From Fragum whitleyi (taxonomy: Eukaryota; Mollusca; Bivalvia; Cardiida; Cardiidae): DNA of 64,000 bases. The position numbers and the translations under genes are program-made. Under the pieces are notes generated by a model. The model had not been told where the DNA came from, did no database searches, and saw only the letters and a list, made by a program, of their open reading frames with translations. The DNA lies in contig OX411545.1 of NCBI GenBank assembly GCA_948146395.1, positions 17,604,026-17,668,025 of the forward strand, read 5' to 3'. Positions within the stretch are counted from its first letter, which is position 1. Every line of letters begins with the position of its first letter. Positions 1-11,385 of the stretch are shown here, piece after piece.

Positions 1-93
1 TGCATATAGTTTATTTCGCCATCGACAAAATGGTGTCTTTTTTTGTTTGGCGTTGAAGCTGTATGATCGAATGATTGTCTTTTAATGTTAGCA

Positions 94-165
94 TCCTTTC
101 GATTACGCGGAACATCGCTCGGACTCGTCCGTAATCCGGAAAAGTACCTCGGGCGTAATTGTAGT
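94..165 (+). repeat. Dispersed repeat fragment (CGGAACATCGCTCGGACTC)
   Basis: The same sentence, CGGAACATCGCTYGGACTC followed by GTAAYCYGGAAA, occurs near 3388-3425 and 21570-21625, and related GAATYGCCGAGGGTCCCC occurs at about 945 and 3428. This marks a dispersed family of unknown type. Confidence 0.5.
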
Positions 166-170
166 CATAT

Positions 171-800
171 TTTTAGCTCCACTGGCCGAAGGCCACTTGG
201 GCTGTTTTCATGGCGCTTTGTCCGTCGTGTCCGTCCGTCCATCCGTGTGTCCGAGCGTCTGGTCGTAAACTTTTTCTTTACAAATCTTTTCCTCGGAAAC
301 TATTGGATGAATTTCAACCAAACTTCACAGGAATGATCCTTGGGTGACCCTCTTTCAAAGCTGTTCAAGAAATTTTGATCCAATGAAAAACATGGATTCA
401 ATGGGCGTGGCCAATTATGGTAAAAAGTGATCTTTCTCAGATACTTATTGATGGATACCAGTCAAATTTTACATGAATGATCCTTGTGCGACCCCTTATC
501 AGTCTACCAAAACTTATTGTGATGGGATGAAAAATATGTATTTGATGGGCGGAGGTCATTTTTCTATATGTTATATAGTGGAAACTTTGAAGATCATTTT
601 CTCAGAATCTAACAGATGGGTATAAACAAAATTTCACTGGAATGATTTGATACTTGAGTGACCCTTTATCAGTCTACCAAAAATTATTGTGATATGATGA
701 AAAATATGTATTTTATGGACGGAGGACATTTCTCTATATGTTATATAGTTGAATCTTTGAAATCATTTTCTCAGTGTTCAACTGCGTTTTGTCATCAAAT
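171..800 (-). mobile_element. Hairpin-ended tandem-repeat element (class F), inverted copy
   Basis: TTTTAGCTCC, then a GGCC hairpin (CTGGCCGAAGGCCAC) and a run of GTCCGTCC repeats, are the reverse complement of the 3' end of the element at 45.84-47.04 kb. Units of about 170 bp follow with phrases such as GGGTGACC and GATGGGCGGAGGTCATTT. Non-coding and degenerate towards 800. Confidence 0.75.
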
Positions 801-1209
801 TATATTATGTCCAGTTTCAATCTTTCCTTGATATATTTTTTTTCTAGAGATTATCTTGATCCTTGAGACGTCATGTTAACACACATGCGAAACGATGCGC
901 TTTCATGGTGTGCCATTAGAATTCCCTGTGTCTATTTCGTAGAATTGCCGAGGGTCCCCATTGCCTTTCGATAATGGTGTCTAGTCGCCGACATTCGAAG
1001 GAAATGAAAGATTTAGAAAGATGTTTAAATGTCTTTGATTTGTACAGAATATGCCCGTGGTCTTCATCCGAGCGCCAATGCTAAACCGAATTAAACGTAA
1101 TCAAAAAAAAAAAAAAAAAAAAAACGTCGCCAACTAGCCGGCAGACTTAATCTTGAAGGGAAAGATCCCTGATGCATCACCCATTTTAGAAATACTCGTA
1201 AGCCCGCTG
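801..1209. other. Non-coding stretch with an A22 run
   Basis: No gene is visible. It contains the GCCGAGGGTCCCC dispersed fragment near 945 and an A22 homopolymer at 1103-1124, which may be the poly(A) tail of an old retrocopy; no retrogene is recognisable next to it. Confidence 0.5.
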
Positions 1210-1371
1210 TTAAGGTAGTTGACCCGTAATAGTTACACATCGTTTTGTAAGTGATGAAATTTAACAGTGTTGATCGAGGTTTCCTAATGACTTAATTAGG
1301 AAAACTCGGTCAAGATTGTTAGATCATGATATCCGAAAGTTGCAGAACTATGAGTGGTTCATTAGCTTAAA
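1210..1371 (+). mobile_element. Palindromic MITE, family H
   Basis: It starts TTAAGGTAGTTGACCCGTAA and folds around GAGGTTTCCTAATG ... TTAGGAAAACTC, matching the better copy at 62886-63051 and the interrupted copy at 8983-9583. Non-coding fold-back element. Confidence 0.7.
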
Positions 1372-3566
1372 TCGATCGATGTTCCGATTAGTTGCCGACT
1401 TTTTAAACTTGTAACAACACGCGTTGGAGCATTTACGTGTCAACAGCCCTAAGAAAGGGGCACAAATAACGCACTATAAACCATGTAAAGTTGGTGAAGG
1501 GTGACACGAACGATTTGAACTCAAAACTTCAGTGATCTCGGGGATACATTTAAATAATGTACGCCATTTTTCAGATCGGTGATAAGGATTGCGTTACAAA
1601 TCGATAATCTACCAACGTGACATCTTAAGTATACAAAGTGGTCTCTCGTTCCCTCGAAAGGGCAGAAACTCGAATTCATGCGAAAGTTCGAGATCACCTT
1701 CCAGTCTCGACGCGTCTCCCTCTATTTTCTTGTTGGTTGTTCCTGCATTAACTCGAACGCGCGATTGCAATCTTTTGAGCAACAATCTTTTTTAGAAGTC
1801 CTGAGGTCAAGTTTTACTGCACTCCCTCAAGCAAAGGGTTTCGCACTTTTCTGACATCTATTGTTTTGCATCGAAATTAATTTACAGTGCGTATTTGTTA
1901 TTTCCGCTCATCGTAAAGAACACCTAAAGGCTTTTTCCCCCGGGATTCGACAAATCAGGCAACTTGTTTTCACATATTCATTTAAGTGTTATTGAAAAGA
2001 ATTTAATGACCAGAAAATAATGTTGAAACCTTAAAACAATTCATAAATCGAATAATGTTCGTCGAATCATGCTCTTTATCATTCTGGATGTCTCTCGAAA
2101 ATTGTCCTCGTGAGTGCGAATGAATTACTTTTCGTTTACGTTGTAAGTTATCCCTTTCCTTTACGACTAAAGATTTTATGCCGAAAATATTGGCGATTGA
2201 CCACCAAAACATCATAATTACATCTTGTAGATTCGATCGCCCATCGACGGTAGTCGACACAAAAACATGATAAGAAAGGAAAACTGCGTTAAGATCGTCT
2301 TGCTTTGCCTAAAGTTTTGATATCTGCACCACAAACGTTTTGATAAATAACGGAAAATCCTATTTTTTTAAATTTCTTTCTTTGTTAAGTGTTACTCTTT
2401 AAGGAAATACCCTAACAATTTAAAGATTTGCGGTGCCGAGGAAATTAGCTTAAAAACTGTTAGAAAGGAAGGAATTGATTGCAACTTCGCATATCCTCTG
2501 ATTGATAAATTGTCTAAAATTGTGTCATTGAACAATGGTAGCCAAGGAAACATTGTTAGAAAGGAAGTTTGATCTTGTGTCAGTGCTTTACATTAAAATT
2601 GCTATAAATCTTTTGTCATTCCAGTAACCTTTGAACAAAAAAGACACCAGTAACATTGAATCTCTACATTCACTTAAGTTGACTTAAACTGGTTTTTCTC
2701 TTTTCAAAGCTGACGATTCGATCAAATTAAACCACCTTATTGACTTTTCATACTTCATAAAACTTTTCCCCATCGTGTAATTAACATAGATGCTTCATAC
2801 CGTGAAGGCAAAACGTGCAAAGGTAAGGTTAGAACGCAGTGAAACGTTTTCATAGAGGGAACTTTACACGCTCGCATTAACTTGAACCATCCGATGACTA
2901 GAGAAATAAGGTCGGTCCCGTGTGTGTCCGAGCTATTGCGAGACCACTGAATCCACAAATCCTCTTAAGCGATCTTTAAAAAGATTGCAAATCGCTTTGA
3001 TCTTAATATAGATATTTAAAAAAAAATGAATAAATAATACAGGTATGAATGTACTTTTTTGGAAAATGAAAGATATCGTTTCAAACGATCGTGAAAACAT
3101 ATTAAATCAGTATAAAAGCATTATATCCTCTATTATTATATTGCATTTACAAAAAAAGAATGGAGGCAACTTCTCTTTCTGAAAGAAGTAAAACGTTCAG
3201 GCTTAGTGCAATGTTGTTTGATGAATCGTTACCAGTCAATGGCTATTTGTAGTTTTAAGCCTACTTATTTCTTAGTACTTAGTCAGCTTCTTTTTCGGTA
3301 TGTGGACAAAGAGAAACATTATGTTATAGATTTAGATGATATTTCCGTAAAGGTTTATTTGCCGTATAATGTTCATGAATGAGCACATTCGGAACATCAA
3401 TCGGATTTTCCCGTAAACTGGAAATAGAATCGCCGAGGGTCCCCGATTGGAATGAGCATTAATCCCCAAGAAAATGGGAGTGCTGTTCCCTCAAAATACA
3501 TGTGCTATATGTATACTTCAATGACTAATCTGCACAGTCTGGCCAGGGTCTTCACTTTGCGCTTTG
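1372..3566. other. Gene-free stretch
   Basis: No open frame with family resemblance and no complete mobile element was recognised, apart from dispersed fragments at about 3385-3445 (GGAACATCAATCGG; GAATCGCCGAGGGTCCCC) and an AGTCTGGCCAGGGTCTTCAC phrase at about 3536 shared with MITE family G. Confidence 0.5.
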
Positions 3567-3568
3567 TA

Positions 3569-4005
3569 CAGTTAATTACATCGTGAAATTGACACTTATC
3601 TCAATCAAAATCATTCTAAATCGCTCACTCAGCGCTCCATTCATTCATTCCAAACACTCACTCAAATCGATCAAAACACTCCAAACTCACTGAAAAAAAT
3701 ATAACAACAACTTCGTTCAAACTAATAATAGCTAGGAAAAAATTCGGGATTTCACTTATTTAATAGAAATTGTAGGCGTCTGATAGGTTCTTGAAGAAAA
3801 AGGGAGCTATCTAATGAACTTGTATGCATATTTTATTAAAGGGAGGTAATCAATATTGCTAATTTTGTTCATCCTGAACAAAATTTGCATTACTTGATTA
3901 CCTCCCATTAAATTCACTCAAAAGTCGCTCCACACACTCATTCAATTTCATTCCTACATCATTCCAAAATCATTCACCTTGTCAATTTCACAATGTTTTT
4001 AACTG
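3569..4005 (+). mobile_element. Tc1/mariner-type MITE, family A (full length)
   Basis: It begins CAGTTAATTACATCGTGAAA, ends with the inverse ending in TTAACTG, and is flanked by TA on both sides (3567-3568, 4006-4007). Centre: GGGAGGTAATC ... GATTACCTCCC with an inner TTTTGTTCATCCTGAACAAAA stem. No coding capacity. Very similar to the copy at 9046-9481. Confidence 0.85.
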
Positions 4006-4377
4006 TAGAAAGATTAGACTCTTACGTTTCTTTAGGCAGTCGGACAGCCTTCTAATTATACTACGTGGCAGTTAAGGTTGCTTAATGTTGGCCCTTCACC
4101 CACATGTCAAATTGTTTGAAATGACCAGCGCAGGCTCAATTATTAATTACTCTTACTATACTCTTATCTTATTGAATTTTCCATATTTGCCGAGGATTAA
4201 GAGAAAATTATTCATGTGAACGAATGTGTTTCATTGTATCCACATGTAAACCATTTACGACAATCAAAAAACTGGAATATGACTTTATGTTTCTTTAATT
4301 GATATAATATTTCAACATGTTTGCAATGATGATTTATAAGCTTTTTCTTCAATAATTCATTTATACGATGATCTGAT
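4006..4377. other. 3' flank of the 797-aa gene
   Basis: Probable 3' UTR and downstream sequence. A weak ATTAAA polyadenylation variant lies on the minus strand at 4299-4294, about 80 nt past the stop. Nothing else is recognisable. Confidence 0.4.
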
Positions 4378-6771
4378 TTACAGTAGACCAAGAGAAATTG
4401 CTGTTGGTTTGTAGTTGTTTTTGTGAAGATCTTTGTATCCTTTACCATATTGCAATCCGACATTTGTAGCGTTCATGGGGGGAAGAGTTGCTTTCTTGTT
4501 CTTCGATTTGGGATGAGAGTAGACTGATCTGCGTTCAGATTTCTTTCCTGTTTTTAAGATGGACTTCAATTTTCGACTTGGTTGTTGATGCTGTCGTGTT
4601 TCAATGGTTTTGGTATAAATTGGCTGGTCTTTAGTTTGAAATTGAATTTGCGGCATTTTCTTCACAAGAGCTTGACTTCTTGGAGATTTATCTACATATG
4701 TTGCCATTTGTATGTTGCTGTCCGCTGGTACACTTTTACCATCGGTTGCTGGATTTAACTGTTTTATTCTTTTCTCCAAAAGTTCCACTTTAGATTCCGT
4801 GCCATCGAGGTTCCCTCTCACTCGTCTGTTTTCAGTATTAAGTCTCTTTGCCGTTAACTGGAGCTCGTTATATTTTTCTTTCAGCACTTCCCATTGTCTC
4901 TTTTCTTGTAACAATCCCATTTTCTCCTTCTCTAACTCTCTCTGTTTTCTTCTCATCTGCGTCATCTCCTCCCTATCAACAACAACAGTTTCACCAGGTT
5001 TGGCTGGTTCAGGCTTTAACGGTATCTTGCGAAATTTCTCCGTTCTCTTTAGTCTATTTAGAAGTCGCTTTATCTCTGCCTCCATGATTGAGATTTTACT
5101 TTCCGATTTCTTCAGAATTTGCACCTCTTCTCTTAGTCGCACAGTCTCCTTTCTGAGCCTTTCTGTCTCTTCTTCGCGTTGTACTTTAGCAGTTTCCATT
5201 TCTTTCTTTAGTATACCAAAGTTTCCACGTTTCTCATCTCGAAGGTTTTCTAATTCACGCTTGACTGTATGTAGCTGTAGACGACTCGCTTTCATCTCTT
5301 CCACGGCGTCTTTCTCTGTCTTTTTCATTTCATTATATTTTGTCGTTTTTTCTTCCAATAAGTTTTGTATTTGCTCCAACTGGGCCTTCATATTCCGAAG
5401 TTCTATTGCCTGGGCATCGACAACTTTCTGCAGCGAATCGTTTTCGTGTTGGAGTTTCTTTGCTTCATGTTCACAACGTGCATATTCATTTTGTTTTTGC
5501 TTTAAATCATCAGCAAGTTTTGAGTTCTCGTTGTTTAATTCCACTACTTTAAGTTTATGTAATCGTTTCTCTTGTTGCAGTTCATTTTCTAATATCCTTT
5601 TTGCTGCATAGATATCCTTAACCTTATCTTGCATAACTTTGTAGTCATCTGTTATACTCATTCCCAGTTTAACTTCCGTCGACATTTCATCAATAATAGA
5701 TGTTTTAGCCTTTAGATCCTCATTTAACTGCTTCATTTCTAGCTCTAAATTAGCTGCTTTGCTCTCTGCAGTGACTTTCTCAGATTTAAGGTTGTCATTT
5801 TCCTTCAAAATTACCATGGCCGTGTTTTTACTTGTCTCTAATTCAGCCTCCAATTCATTTATTTTCTCAAGTTGATTTTCTTGTTCCCGTTTAATTTCTT
5901 CATCAAAAATTTTAAGTGCACTACTTGCTCTATCAGCAGTCTCCGCCTTTTCTCTGTGTGTTTTGTTAAGGATCCTTATCTCTTCCCTCAGTTTGTGTAT
6001 CTCGTATGTTGCATCTTTGTTGGCAACCTGTAATGTTGCAACTTGGGCCTGCATGCTCAGAAACTGTTGTTCATCCTTTGCTTTTAATTCTGGATCAGGA
6101 ATCTGGGTCTCAAGATCTGAAACCCGTTCCTTCAGATGCTCTCTGTCACTTTGAAGAATTTCACATCGCAGTTTTAGCTCATGCCTCTCCGTCTCCAAAG
6201 CATCTAACTTATTTTGTAATTCAGTTTCTTTTTTCACCATTTCAGTTATTCTTTCCTCGTATTGTTCTCTTTCTTTTATAAACATCACGACCTTTTTGTT
6301 TAATTCATCTTGTTCCTCAACGAGCTCGTCTATTTTCTCGTTCTTTGCTTTAGTAGCATATTCTGTCTGTAGCTGAGCCTTTTGTGTAAGTAATTTATAC
6401 TTCACTTCCAATTCATCATAACTCTTTTTGGAATCATCGGCATCGTCTTCTAATTGTTTTATCCTGCGTTTGAAAGCTCTGTTTGCCTCCCTAAAATGTT
6501 CACGTTCCTTATATACAGAGTTGTATGACTCGACCTTCTCTGCACCGGCCCCATCTGGCAAGTCAAGTTTTGATCGAAGCAATCTGTTTTCGTTGTACAA
6601 AATGTCGAAACTACGGAGCATGTCCGCAGCTTCTTGCTCTAATTGTTCGATCCTCCGCTTGTATGCGGCCTCCGCCTCCAGTAGGTCATCCCGCTCGGAC
6701 ACTAACAGTTGTTGTTCTACATCGATTACTTTTGGCTTGTCTAGTACTATAACATTTTTACTCTTCCCCAT
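4378..6771 (-). CDS. Long coiled-coil protein, 797 aa (family member 1)
   Basis: I do not recognise a named gene. Residues about 20-660 are almost continuous heptad-type coiled coil rich in E, K, L and R, with no signal peptide or membrane segment, so a cytoplasmic or nuclear structural or scaffold role is inferred. Two tandem N-terminal blocks (about 23-79 and 80-136) share the pattern ERDxLLExEAAYxRRI, then LYxEN. Residues about 661-797 form a basic, low-complexity tail with a SILK motif (737-740) and a final GLQYGKGYKDLHK block (772-784) that recurs in the 1331-aa paralogue at 57.6-61.6 kb. The start is the first ATG after a splice acceptor (TTTTTCAG, exon from 6789), giving an 18-nt 5' UTR piece and implying a 5' UTR intron. 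A weak ATTAAA signal lies at 4294-4299 on the minus strand. The frame is open throughout; a 2.4-kb coding exon without introns is notable for an animal gene. Confidence 0.85.
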   Translation of the reverse strand: MGKSKNVIVLDKPKVIDVEQQLLVSERDDLLEAEAAYKRRIEQLEQEAADMLRSFDILYNENRLLRSKLDLPDGAGAEKVESYNSVYKEREHFREANRAFKRRIKQLEDDADDSKKSYDELEVKYKLLTQKAQLQTEYATKAKNEKIDELVEEQDELNKKVVMFIKEREQYEERITEMVKKETELQNKLDALETERHELKLRCEILQSDREHLKERVSDLETQIPDPELKAKDEQQFLSMQAQVATLQVANKDATYEIHKLREEIRILNKTHREKAETADRASSALKIFDEEIKREQENQLEKINELEAELETSKNTAMVILKENDNLKSEKVTAESKAANLELEMKQLNEDLKAKTSIIDEMSTEVKLGMSITDDYKVMQDKVKDIYAAKRILENELQQEKRLHKLKVVELNNENSKLADDLKQKQNEYARCEHEAKKLQHENDSLQKVVDAQAIELRNMKAQLEQIQNLLEEKTTKYNEMKKTEKDAVEEMKASRLQLHTVKRELENLRDEKRGNFGILKKEMETAKVQREEETERLRKETVRLREEVQILKKSESKISIMEAEIKRLLNRLKRTEKFRKIPLKPEPAKPGETVVVDREEMTQMRRKQRELEKEKMGLLQEKRQWEVLKEKYNELQLTAKRLNTENRRVRGNLDGTESKVELLEKRIKQLNPATDGKSVPADSNIQMATYVDKSPRSQALVKKMPQIQFQTKDQPIYTKTIETRQHQQPSRKLKSILKTGKKSERRSVYSHPKSKNKKATLPPMNATNVGLQYGKGYKDLHKNNYKPTAISLGLL

Positions 6772-6845
6772 TATTTGTTATCAAAAGTCCTGAAAAAGAT
6801 ATAAGCAACATAAAATAGGCTTAGCTTTACATTTGAAACGATACA

Positions 6846-7262
6846 CAGTTAACGACGTTGAGAAAAATACAAAGTGAATGATTTTTGAATGGTTTTGTAA
6901 TGAAACCAAATGAGTGTGATGAGTGCGCTTTGAGTGAAATAAAATAATTGTGACCCAAATCAGGATGAACAAAATTAGCGATATTTATCACTCCCTTTAA
7001 TAAAATATGCATACAAGTTATGTACACAGCTTCCTTTTTCTTCAAGAACCAATTATTTGCTCAAAATTTCAAATATGACAGAGAAAATTTCGATTTTTCT
7101 AGCTATATTTATTTTAAAAGTAGTTAATCTTATCTTTTTTGTTATTTTGAGCGTTTTTGAATGGTTTTAGTGGGTATTTGGAATAAATGAATGGAGCGAT
7201 GAGTAAGTGATTAAGAATGGTTTTGATTGAGATGAATGTAAATATTACGATGTTACTAACTG
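6846..7262 (+). mobile_element. Tc1/mariner-type MITE, family A
   Basis: A diverged copy beginning CAGTTAACGACGTTGAG and ending in TAACTG, with the usual inner phrases (GAATGGAGCGATGAG; CAGGATGAACAAAATTAGCG). It lies about 60 bp upstream of the acceptor before the 797-aa gene, in what should be its 5' UTR intron. Confidence 0.75.
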
Positions 7263-8330
7263 TTACAAGGCGAAGATCGTGTATTGAAAAGAAAGACACA
7301 CAGTGAGGGAAGGATAATTGCCGGCATTATAAGAAACAACAATTCTACTTTCGTTCTGTCCATCATTTTAGGCAATCTGATTGAATGCAAAAAAAAGGTT
7401 CTATTCATCCTCGAAAACAAATTTGAGGAGATCAACGTAGTCAATTTTTAATTCTTGATTAATTTATTGAACATCTCTATATTTTTGCTTCATGAAATTT
7501 AATTTTAAGATTTTGAGAGAGTATTTGTTGATTTTAATGATGTAGGAAACGATTAAAAACCCAATCACACTTATGTGATAATATTGATAGGTATCATAAA
7601 AAAGGTGACCTAAAGCTAAAAAGAAGGAGTTTCCCTAGTTTTGATATTTGAAGGACCAAATACCCTCACCCCCTAATAAAAAAAAAATAAAATAAAAAAA
7701 TGGAGACCACGCACAACGTTACTCAATGGTTTCTTTTAAACTGAAATATAATTGTTTATTTTTTTTTCTACAATTCTGAGTAAAAATATATAAATAAATG
7801 AAATACTTACAGAAAGATTAATATATAAGGGAAAGATAGTCATTAGGATATTTACCCACAAACAGATAAATCCTGCTTATTAATCTATTATTTCTTTTTT
7901 CGTTAAGAGTTGAATTTATTTTCAAACGACAAGTTGAATTTATTGTCTTAGGCAATTCAATACTTTTAATTATTGAACACTTCTTATTTTCCTTATTTCC
8001 TTCAGACGTAAAATTTTCGTTAACTTTAAGGAATATCGAGTCGAATCAACATTTTAAAATTGAATGTGAATTGATAATTTATGGGCAATTGTCGGACAAA
8101 TATGCGCGCCTGGAATTCCGTAAAACATTATTTCAAAAAGTGATTGGGCCTAGTCTAAATTAACCAGAAGAATTTCAAAAATTCTTTCACATGAAGGTGA
8201 AGTAATCATTCTAGATTTAGAAAATGAACAAGAGACAGAAACAAGAAGATATATCGTTTCCTAATAAAATATAAAAGCTTTGGCCAGTTTGAAAGCATTT
8301 TCACACACGCGTTGAAAGTAACTAAATTGG
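7263..8330. other. Gene-free AT-rich stretch with a weak family-B MITE relic
   Basis: About 7497-7620 holds GAGAGAGTATTTGTTGATTTTAATG and an AATCACACTTATGTG phrase, resembling the MITE at 15181-15338. A GTAAGT donor consensus on the minus strand at 7810-7805 is a weak candidate for the 5' UTR exon of the 797-aa gene. Short A-rich tracts lie at about 7678-7700. Confidence 0.4.
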
Positions 8331-8398
8331 AAACATCGAAGAAAAAAGGAGATATTGCTTGTTTCAAGCAAATTCTCCTTTTTTTCTGTCAATGTTTT
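8331..8398 (+). repeat. Fold-back hairpin, family I
   Basis: AAAAAAGGAGATATTGCTTG ... CAAGCAAATTCTCCTTTTTT forms an imperfect stem with a short TTT-type loop. Related hairpins occur at 10093-10155 and 45001-45050. Confidence 0.55.
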
Positions 8399-8501
8399 CT
8401 TCAATATTTAGCAATCTATTTTGAATTCAAACGCTCATAAAAATATTACCTGCAATTTCTCTGAAATTGGACTAGTCTTTAAATGTTCTACTTGTATTTT
8501 A

Positions 8502-8740
8502 TATGAGCCTGTGCGTGACATTTCCAATAATTTGAAACGTTTGTGAGGTGCAAACATTGTGTAGTGTATACAGCCACATACTGTAAATCTAAAGTCACCC
8601 GATGGTCTACAGATACTTTGCGGCCTTATCTGTCTACTAAACGCATAGTACAGACTCTGGTCAGACTGTGCGGATGTACAGGCTGGTCAGAGTCTTTGCT
8701 TTGCGCTTGAAATTGTTGGAACCTCAGACACAGGCTCATA
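8502..8740 (+). mobile_element. MITE, family G
   Basis: Terminal inverted repeats are GCCTGTGCGTGACATTTCCA at the left and TTGTTGGAACCTCAGACACAGGC at the right (imperfect). The inside holds GACTGTGCGGATGTACAGG and CAGAGTCTTTGCTTTGCGC. The second copy, at 55958-56195, is inverted inside. Confidence 0.7.
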
Positions 8741-8982
8741 TATCATTTAGGCAGTTTTCCCTGGCGAACGGATCATGTTGTTTTTGTTCCATTTAATGAT
8801 AGCCTGACTGTTTTCAATTTAAGAGTGTCTCTGACTGAAACAAGAATTTCATCTTATACTTGCTTTTAATTTTAATCGGAATATTGATTGCCCTCTGCTG
8901 AAACAAATAGCTCAAATAGTAACTTCTAGTTTGACGGGACTTTTTTTTTGAAAATTAACCCACCCATCTTGGACATACTCAG

Positions 8983-9583
8983 CTTAAGGAAGTGGACCCT
9001 GATATTTCCGAAACATTTCGGAACTCATAATCTTTCACAATGTTACAGTTAATAACATCGTGAAATTGACAATCATTCCGATCAAAATCATTCTAAATTA
9101 TTCACTCAGCGCTCAGTTCATTCATTCCAAACACTCACTCAAATCGATCAAAAACGCTCCAAACACACTGAAAAACATATAACAACAACTTCGTTCAAAC
9201 TAATAATAGCTATGAAAAAAATCGGGGTTTCACTTATTTAATTGAAATTGTAGGCGTCTGATAGGTTCTTGAAGAAATAGGGAGCTATCAAATGAACTTG
9301 TATGCATATTTTATTAAAGGGAGGTAATCAATATTGCTAATTTTGTTCATCCTGAACAAAATTTGCAATAATTGATTACCTCCTATTAAATTCACTCAAA
9401 AGTCGCTCCATACTCATTCAATTTCATTCCTACATCATTCCAAAATCATTCACCTTGTCAATTTCACGATGTTTTTAACTGTAGTCCAGCTTTTTTTTAA
9501 TGAAATCATAAGGAAACCTCGGTTAATACTGTTGAAGTTCGTTACATCAGAAACTAATATGGGTTAACTACCTTTACAAACCT
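8983..9583 (+). mobile_element. Palindromic MITE family H, split by a family A insertion
   Basis: The left half (8983-9044) reads TTAAGGAAGTGGACCC ... CACAATGTT and the right half (9484-9583) reads AAGGAAACCTCGGTTAATAC ... GGGTTAACTACCTT. The break falls at the TA of the GTTTACC found in the intact copy at 62886-63051. Confidence 0.7.
9046..9481 (+). mobile_element. Tc1/mariner-type MITE, family A (full length, nested in family H)
   Basis: It starts CAGTTAATAACATCGTGAAA, ends TTAACTG, and TA flanks both ends (9044-9045, 9482-9483). It is closely similar over its whole length to the copy at 3569-4005, which suggests recent amplification. Confidence 0.85.
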
Positions 9584-10003
9584 TTAGACCGATTATTCGT
9601 AGACATCACTAATTTAAAAAGAAAAATCTTAACCTGATATAAGAATTTTGTTGGGGAAGAAATCGATCGAAGAAGCAGCGTGTATATGTAAGGAAAAACT
9701 TCTTTCTCCGTTATGTTTTAAACTCCAAACAACGACAACAACAACATCAACAAAAATACATCAATTTAGACACGTTTTGAATCGTCGTCTGCAACATCTT
9801 TCAATTTGGAGAAGTCTAAAACTTTGTCGTCTGGTTATGGGTTAAGTGTCAGTAGTCTTTAGGTAATTAGAAATGTATGTATTTTTTATTCCTCTTACAT
9901 TTTACACCGTCAAACAATGGATTCACTTAATGGAACAATGAGTCTCTTACCGCTTTCGACGCTCAAAATATCTGAAGTATATTTTATGATAGCTGGGTCA
10001 AGG

Positions 10004-10579
10004 CATTTTATGCGCTATCCCGGCGGAGAATCACGTGACACGGCAATTTGGTTTCACCCTTTTCTGTTAACGTGCCTGTGATTTTATGATTGGGAAAACA
10101 TTGTGAAAAAAGAAGAAATTGCTCCTGACAAGCAATTTCTTCTTTTTCCACACTATTTTCTACCCTACTGAATGGTTATTTTTCAAATTTTATCCACTTT
10201 GAATTTTCGTCTGCAAAACCTTTGAATTTGGACAGGTCCAAAATTTTGAAAAACAGGAAAGGGTTAAAGATATATTATTTTTCATAATTAATACAGTTTA
10301 CAATTACTAATTGATTCTATGAAAAAAGGATGAGAACGTGAGGCAGAGCATATTGTTCTCACCTTTAAACTATATTGATATTCTCTTTTATCATATTCAA
10401 AGCCCGCTGTCGTAGAGCCACCACAAAGCGACTGGACAACTGAAATAATTTCGAACTGACTTCTTAAATCCTAACATTTCCGAACCAATTGCGAACAATT
10501 CCTTAACAATTCCGAACCAATTGCGAACAATTCCTATCCAAGACATTTTATGCGCTATCCCGGCGGAGAATCACGTGAC
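10004..10579 (+). repeat. Exact 36-bp direct repeat with a CACGTG core, copies 540 bp apart
   Basis: The 36 bases at 10004-10039 and 10544-10579 are identical and relatively GC-rich (ATGCGCTATCCCGGCGG ... ATCACGTGAC). A family I hairpin (10093-10155: AGAAGAAATTGCT ... AGCAATTTCTTCT) and fourfold short AATTSCGAACAATTCC-like repeats near 10480-10540 lie between them. They may be the ends of one element. Confidence 0.6.
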
Positions 10580-10584
10580 CTCAG

Positions 10585-10873
10585 CCCATAAAATACATAT
10601 TTTTAATTCAATCGCATTTTTGTAGACCGATAAAGAGTCACTCAAGGGTAATTCCAGCGAAATTTGGTTCATATCCATTAGTTAGATACTGAGAAAATGA
10701 TTTTCAAAGTTTACACTATATAAAATCACGGAACCTAAATATATAGAAAAAATTGTTTCTAAGGACAAGATTTTTTAAGAAAAAGTTTACGACTGGGCGC
10801 ACAGACCGACGAACGCACGACGGACACAGCGCCATAACAATAGCCCTTGTGGCCTTCGGTCAGTAGAGCTAAA
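10585..10873 (+). mobile_element. Class F hairpin-ended element, 3' end only
   Basis: CCCATAAAATACATATTTTT ... GAGTCACTCAAGGGTAATTCC matches one 165-bp unit of the 45.84-47.04 kb element. The terminal hairpin CCTTGTGGCCTTCGGTCAGT, then GAGCTAAAC, ends it. Confidence 0.65.
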
Positions 10874-11127
10874 CATGAATAAATTACTTGTTACGAACAT
10901 TTTTTTTTATTTTTCAGATTGTTTTCATTTATTTTTTTTTAAAGAAAATGTTTAGGGCGTTCAAATGAGGGATAATGCAGGAATGGGTTTTAACAAAAGT
11001 GGGAATCAAACTTTGCCTATATTTTTGGTAAATTCAACCATTTCATGAAACATGATCAGGATAGTTCTACATTATATTAGTCATAAAGCTTCCTATCTTT
11101 CTCTATTTCCCCCTCTTTTCCCATTCT

Positions 11128-11330
11128 TCCCCCCCCCCCCCCCCGTCGACGATCCCCGACGGCGGCACTCATCCTCCCCGACTATTTGTCTCTCACCAAT
11201 CGTAGACCTATGTGAGATAGCTGCTGGAGGCTAGGAAAAGATGTGATGGTAGCACTGGTGAGAGAAATTTCATTAATACATTGTTAGGTGCTCCAGCCGC
11301 CATCTAGATTTACAGTCCGACGTGCTACAA
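11128..11330 (+). mobile_element. tRNA-derived SINE, 5'-degenerate copy
   Basis: A C16 run (11129-11144) is followed by GTCTCTCACCAATCGTAGAC, TGGAGGCTAGGAAAAGATGT, GGTGAGAGAAAT and TTGTTAGGTGCTCCAGCCGC, the body of the SINE found complete at 29231-29506 (inverse orientation there). Confidence 0.65.
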
Positions 11331-11385
11331 ACTGCGGCATTTCTGTTAGAAACATCGACGAAAAGAAGACAAAAAGAGGTTATGA

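Noticed and set aside
4712..5611. A 299-codon plus-strand frame, and similar ones at 57923-58240, 58781-59113 and 60038-60325
   Set aside because: They lie antisense to the coiled-coil exons. Their Ser/Phe/Leu-rich composition is what the complement of Glu/Lys-rich coil gives. No independent family signal.
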